A stretch of DNA of 10,076 bases from Candidatus Avipropionibacterium avicola (GTDB lineage Bacteria > Actinomycetota > Actinomycetes > Propionibacteriales > Propionibacteriaceae): NCBI GenBank assembly GCA_018715445.1, contig DVLP01000030.1, positions 1 to 10,076 on the forward strand. Reading direction: 5' to 3'. A model generated the notes under the pieces. It was not told the DNA's origin. It was given only the letters and a program-made list of their open reading frames with translations, and searched no databases. Made by a program: the position numbers and the translations under genes. Below, one piece after another: positions 8,801-10,076 of this stretch (the first letter of the stretch is position 1; each line of letters begins with the position of its first letter).

Positions 8801-9073
8801 GGTGTGGGTGAGCCGCAGGCCGTCCGGGATGTCGTACTCCACCGGAGGCTGGGTCAGCACGGTCCTGGCCGACGCCTCGAGTCCCTCGGCCCACCGGGCG
8901 ATCCGGGGTGAGGAGGCCACCCGACGGCGAGGCTCGTCGGGATCGGTGAAGAGCAACCGTGGATGGGTGTCCACCACCGGGCCTGCGTGCGCCGGAGCCG
9001 TCAGCATGCTTGCGGGCACGGCTGCGGCCGCGGTGGCGATGGCGCTCCTGAGCAGAAAGCTCCTGCGATCCAC
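5807..9073 (-). CDS. Secreted multi-module heparinase II/III-type polysaccharide lyase
   Basis: This 1088-residue protein is predicted to cleave an acidic polysaccharide outside the cell by beta-elimination. It opens with a Tat signal (RRSFLL at 3-8) and a likely cleavage after AHA (residue 30). An alpha/alpha-toroid domain (about 35-310) contains NWNSVCNAG (191-199) and DGGYPEGPGYW (236-246). A beta-sandwich heparinase II/III domain (about 340-620) contains SHTNLDLGTFVLDALG from 388 and RWAVDLG from 405. Then follow a cadherin-like beta-sandwich (about 621-699), an F5/8 type C (discoidin) module (about 710-827), an Ig-like domain (about 834-919) and a C-terminal CBM96/DNRLRE-type module (about 927-1088). 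I place the start at the GTG at 9073-9071 because the GTG at 9082 overlaps the ribosome-binding site. The substrate is unknown: heparin-like glycans, alginate and other uronic-acid polymers are all used by the wider group. No cell-wall anchor is seen, so the enzyme is probably released. Confidence 0.88.
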   Translation of the reverse strand: MDRRSFLLRSAIATAAAAVPASMLTAPAHAGPVVDTHPRLLFTDPDEPRRRVASSPRIARWAEGLEASARTVLTQPPVEYDIPDGLRLTHTPVVARVPLLAMAFHLTSEQVFAERLWDELEECTGWADWNPRHFLDTAGLTQAVAIGHDWLHDQWDDSQRTRLVDAIVRLGLEPGRQQYEEERFWTKEAMNWNSVCNAGLAMGALTVAQEEPDLAQDILSRSVDNITWSTQIYAPDGGYPEGPGYWSYGTSHLVLLLASLVSATGDARGREDDPGLDTTGLHPIHLSGPTGLSFNHGDSGTNAPRGSELMWLGRQYEQPVMTQWSAERADTAPVATDVLWYSLDHEDQDPQVDLDASFEKVSVAVTRSAWRDPNAQFLALKGGDNRTSHTNLDLGTFVLDALGVRWAVDLGPESYDVPGYFDTESGQRWQYYRTRTEGQNTVLVDPDSGRSQSLEGTAELRRHEGNPEATVTVVDLAGADDRVEAWTRGWHTFDGRDQVVIQDEIRLVEPADLWWSWHTGDAITVSDDGRTATLSHGVRRLLLRLRTPHDARFAVTPARPLWSAPSPGEADPNTGIQRLVIHLSQVSVATICVQASPLWDGDRAPSPHRVIPIDRWKVPVSGPRLTGLSVDGEPVADFDPAVFSHTVTDLAPDAMPVVRANAGDGATLTISDPDSLPGVARIRLTSPDGRSSTYRVVLEPTEDLQPGVPVVASADDGNLPQNVLDQNPATRWSAEGEAWLRLDLGEVARLEKVRIAWYQGDQRRSRFDIEVSDGGPWRPVLTDQESSGTSNDLEEFAFAGVDARYLRYVGHGNSASDWNSVSEIQVPDRWVVGPVHLSSVTASLPTQAQVGDTIMVEPRLIDNHGDPVDPDVVRLWSSDSSVIAVDDDTFDVQGPGVARIAVMAGQSHHWAWDAVQTKVPDPREPELLCEADTTVRGGEFSGENYGDSDTVTVKGGDDQDYVREGYLRFPSVRAGSRVAKATLVFTARVTEDGDDGVLGLHTADTDWDEMTVTWDDRPGLGRLLGEQPLTVDNREYAVDVTDHVAAMTAAGAPIGFGLAQVHRGADRVLLVRTKEGQPAPVLRVMLED

Positions 9074-9081
9074 AACACACA

Positions 9082-9087
9082 CCCCTT
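9082..9087 (-). promoter_or_regulatory. Ribosome binding site that fixes the lyase start
   Basis: AAGGGG on the minus strand (9087-9082) lies 8 bases before the in-frame GTG at 9073-9071. The longest-frame start, GTG at 9082-9080, would overlap this site and so cannot use it. The resulting N-terminus, MDRRSFLLRS, is a compact Tat signal. Confidence 0.65.
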
Positions 9088-9103
9088 CAGGTCGGGTGCC
9101 GTC

Positions 9104-9133
9104 AAGCTAGGCCGCAGACCGCAACGCTGACCA
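9104..9133 (-). promoter_or_regulatory. Candidate promoter of the lyase-binding protein operon
   Basis: On the minus strand TGGTCA (9133-9128) and TAGCTT (9109-9104) are 18 bases apart and could act as -35 and -10 elements. Transcription would start near 9097, about 24 bases before the GTG at 9073. The matches are partial (4 of 6 and 3 of 6), so an activator or alternative sigma factor is also possible. Confidence 0.3.
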
Positions 9134-9151
9134 CGATTGTGGGAAGAATCG
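9134..9151. promoter_or_regulatory. Inverted repeat in the divergent intergenic region (candidate operator)
   Basis: CGATT at 9134-9138 and AATCG at 9147-9151 form a 5-bp inverted repeat with an 8-base spacer. It abuts the candidate -35 hexamer of the lyase gene, a natural place for a repressor or activator to bind. Short repeats of this size also arise by chance, so the call rests mainly on position. Confidence 0.3.
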
Positions 9152-9160
9152 GCCCGAAGA

Positions 9161-9180
9161 TGTGCGAATCTGTGCGGATC
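9161..9180 (+). repeat. Tandem 10-base direct repeat upstream of the regulator (candidate operator)
   Basis: TGTGCGAATC at 9161-9170 is followed at once by TGTGCGGATC at 9171-9180, differing at one base. A further GAATC lies at 9146-9150, so GAATC/GGATC boxes recur at 9146, 9166 and 9176, spaced 20 and 10 bases apart, on one face of the helix. The pair sits just upstream of the TACGGT element of the regulator gene. Direct-repeat operators are known for DeoR-type DNA-binding domains. Binding by the adjacent regulator is inferred. Confidence 0.4.
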
Positions 9181-9183
9181 TCC

Positions 9184-9189
9184 TACGGT
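9184..9189 (+). promoter_or_regulatory. -10 element for probable leaderless transcript of the regulator
   Basis: TACGGT fits the actinobacterial -10 form TAnnnT and ends 6 bases before the GTG at 9196. Transcription would then begin at or next to the start codon, giving a leaderless mRNA, a common arrangement in actinobacteria. This agrees with the absence of a Shine-Dalgarno sequence before 9196. No good -35 hexamer is seen. Confidence 0.4.
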
Positions 9190-9195
9190 GACCAC

Positions 9196-10076
9196 GTGAA
9201 CCGAGCCGTACGAGACCTCACCCGGCACACCCGTCGAGAACTCCTGGTCGAGCGGCTGGCGGCCGGGCAGGACAACCGGGTCTCCGCACTGGCCAGCGAG
9301 CTCGGTGTGTCCGCGATGACCATCCGCCGGGACCTCGACGACCTGCAGAAGGCCGGGGTGGTGGAACGTCACCACGGTGGAGCCTCACTGGCGGCTGGTG
9401 CGTTGCGCAGGAGGCACCGCCGATACACGCTGGCCTTCATCGCTCCCATGCACGTCTACTACTACGGCGCAGTCCGCCGCGGTGCGGTGGCGGCAGCCGA
9501 GCAACTCGGGGCCCGACTGATCCATGCGGCCAGCGGCTACGAGGAGGACCGGGAGCAGCACTACCTCGACCGCATTGACCGACTCGACATCGACGGACTC
9601 GTCGTCACACCGGGCCAACGCTCCGGCGAACCATCCGTGGAGTTCCGCGAATGGTTGTCGGCCACGAAGCTGCCGGTGGTGATCATGGAGCGCACCATCG
9701 CAGCGGGGGTTCTGGATCCGCCACGGGACTCAGTCTCCTCGGATCACGCCCAGGGCTCAGTCCTGGCGCTGCGCCACCTGATGGACCTCGGTCACCGCCG
9801 GATCACCTTCGCGGCCACCACCACGGCGACGACACCCGCCCTGACCGAGGGCGTCCGCCTGGCCCGACGCGAACTGGCGGGACTGGAGCTCGACCATCAT
9901 CCTGGCCTGTCGGCGCTCGACCCGGGAGGCCCGGGCGACCCGATCCCGGCCCTGCTCGACGCAGCGGCTGGTCACCGGTCCACCGCCTTCTTCGTCCACT
10001 CCGACCAGGTTGGTCGCGCACTGGTGACCGAGCTGGTCCGCCGAGGGATCTCCGTCCCCGGGCAGGTGTCGGTGAT
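9196..10076 (+). CDS. Transcription regulator: DeoR-type HTH fused to LacI-type sugar-binding domain, 3' end cut
   Basis: This predicted sugar-responsive regulator has 293 visible residues and continues past the right edge; roughly 40-60 residues are probably missing. Residues 13-63 form a DeoR-family winged helix: RRELLVERLAAG, then ALASELGVSAMTIRRDLDDL (31-50) and VVERHHGGA (55-63). From about residue 77 the chain becomes a periplasmic-binding-protein-like domain of the LacI/GalR type, beginning YTLAFIAP, with DGLVVTP, a GHRRITF motif after the first crossover and HSDQVGRALVTELVRRGISVPG near the edge. The DeoR sugar-phosphate sensor domain is therefore replaced by a free-sugar sensor. The start chosen is GTG 9196, supported by a TAnnnT element 6 bases upstream. 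An in-frame ATG at 9160 would add 12 residues that do not look family-like. It is divergent from the lyase gene, so control of that operon is likely. Confidence 0.88.
   Translation, partial: MNRAVRDLTRHTRRELLVERLAAGQDNRVSALASELGVSAMTIRRDLDDLQKAGVVERHHGGASLAAGALRRRHRRYTLAFIAPMHVYYYGAVRRGAVAAAEQLGARLIHAASGYEEDREQHYLDRIDRLDIDGLVVTPGQRSGEPSVEFREWLSATKLPVVIMERTIAAGVLDPPRDSVSSDHAQGSVLALRHLMDLGHRRITFAATTTATTPALTEGVRLARRELAGLELDHHPGLSALDPGGPGDPIPALLDAAAGHRSTAFFVHSDQVGRALVTELVRRGISVPGQVSV

Noticed and set aside
9074..9082. GTG at 9082 as the lyase start
   Set aside because: It overlaps the only good ribosome-binding sequence (9087-9082). The GTG at 9073 has correct spacing and yields a normal Tat signal.
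9160..9195. Upstream in-frame ATG at 9160 (and GTG at 9172) as the regulator start
   Set aside because: The added residues (MCESVRISYGDH) do not resemble DeoR N-termini, no well-placed Shine-Dalgarno site precedes either codon, and the tandem repeats and TACGGT element lie in this stretch. It is kept only as an alternative.

Overview
The window is high-GC DNA from an actinobacterium. Evidence for this includes frequent GTG starts, a long Ffh with a glycine/methionine-rich linker, and an S16 protein with a long lysine-rich tail. The housekeeping order ffh - amidohydrolase - rpsP also fits. Propionibacteriales is my best guess for the order, from gene order and general style only. All genes read leftwards (minus strand) except the last, which reads rightwards and runs off the right edge.

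The left half (about 1-4045, minus strand) is a housekeeping block. Reading with transcription, it holds ffh (SRP GTPase), a glycerophosphodiester phosphodiesterase, a metal-dependent amidohydrolase, and rpsP (ribosomal protein S16, cut by the left edge). ffh, the phosphodiesterase and the amidohydrolase are separated by only 13-14 bases and look like one transcript. rpsP sits behind a 171-base gap that contains a long inverted repeat in its probable 5' leader, so it probably has its own expression control.

The right half (about 4118-10076) is an accessory carbohydrate module. It contains a Tat-exported, roughly 1090-residue heparinase II/III-type polysaccharide lyase with four C-terminal non-catalytic modules. 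Next to it is a lipoprotein solute-binding protein of a sugar ABC transporter. Divergent to the lyase is a transcription regulator with a DeoR-type DNA-binding domain joined to a LacI-type sugar-sensing domain. The simplest reading is that the secreted lyase cuts an acidic polysaccharide or glycan, the lipoprotein captures the oligosaccharides, and the divergent regulator controls expression through the shared 122-base intergenic region. No permease or ATPase gene is visible in the window; any partners would have to lie past the right edge or elsewhere.

The main points for a second look are the multi-module lyase and its altered putative zinc-site residues, the chimeric regulator with a leaderless-type start and tandem repeats just upstream, and the stem structure in front of rpsP. 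I saw no tRNA, rRNA, CRISPR array or mobile element.
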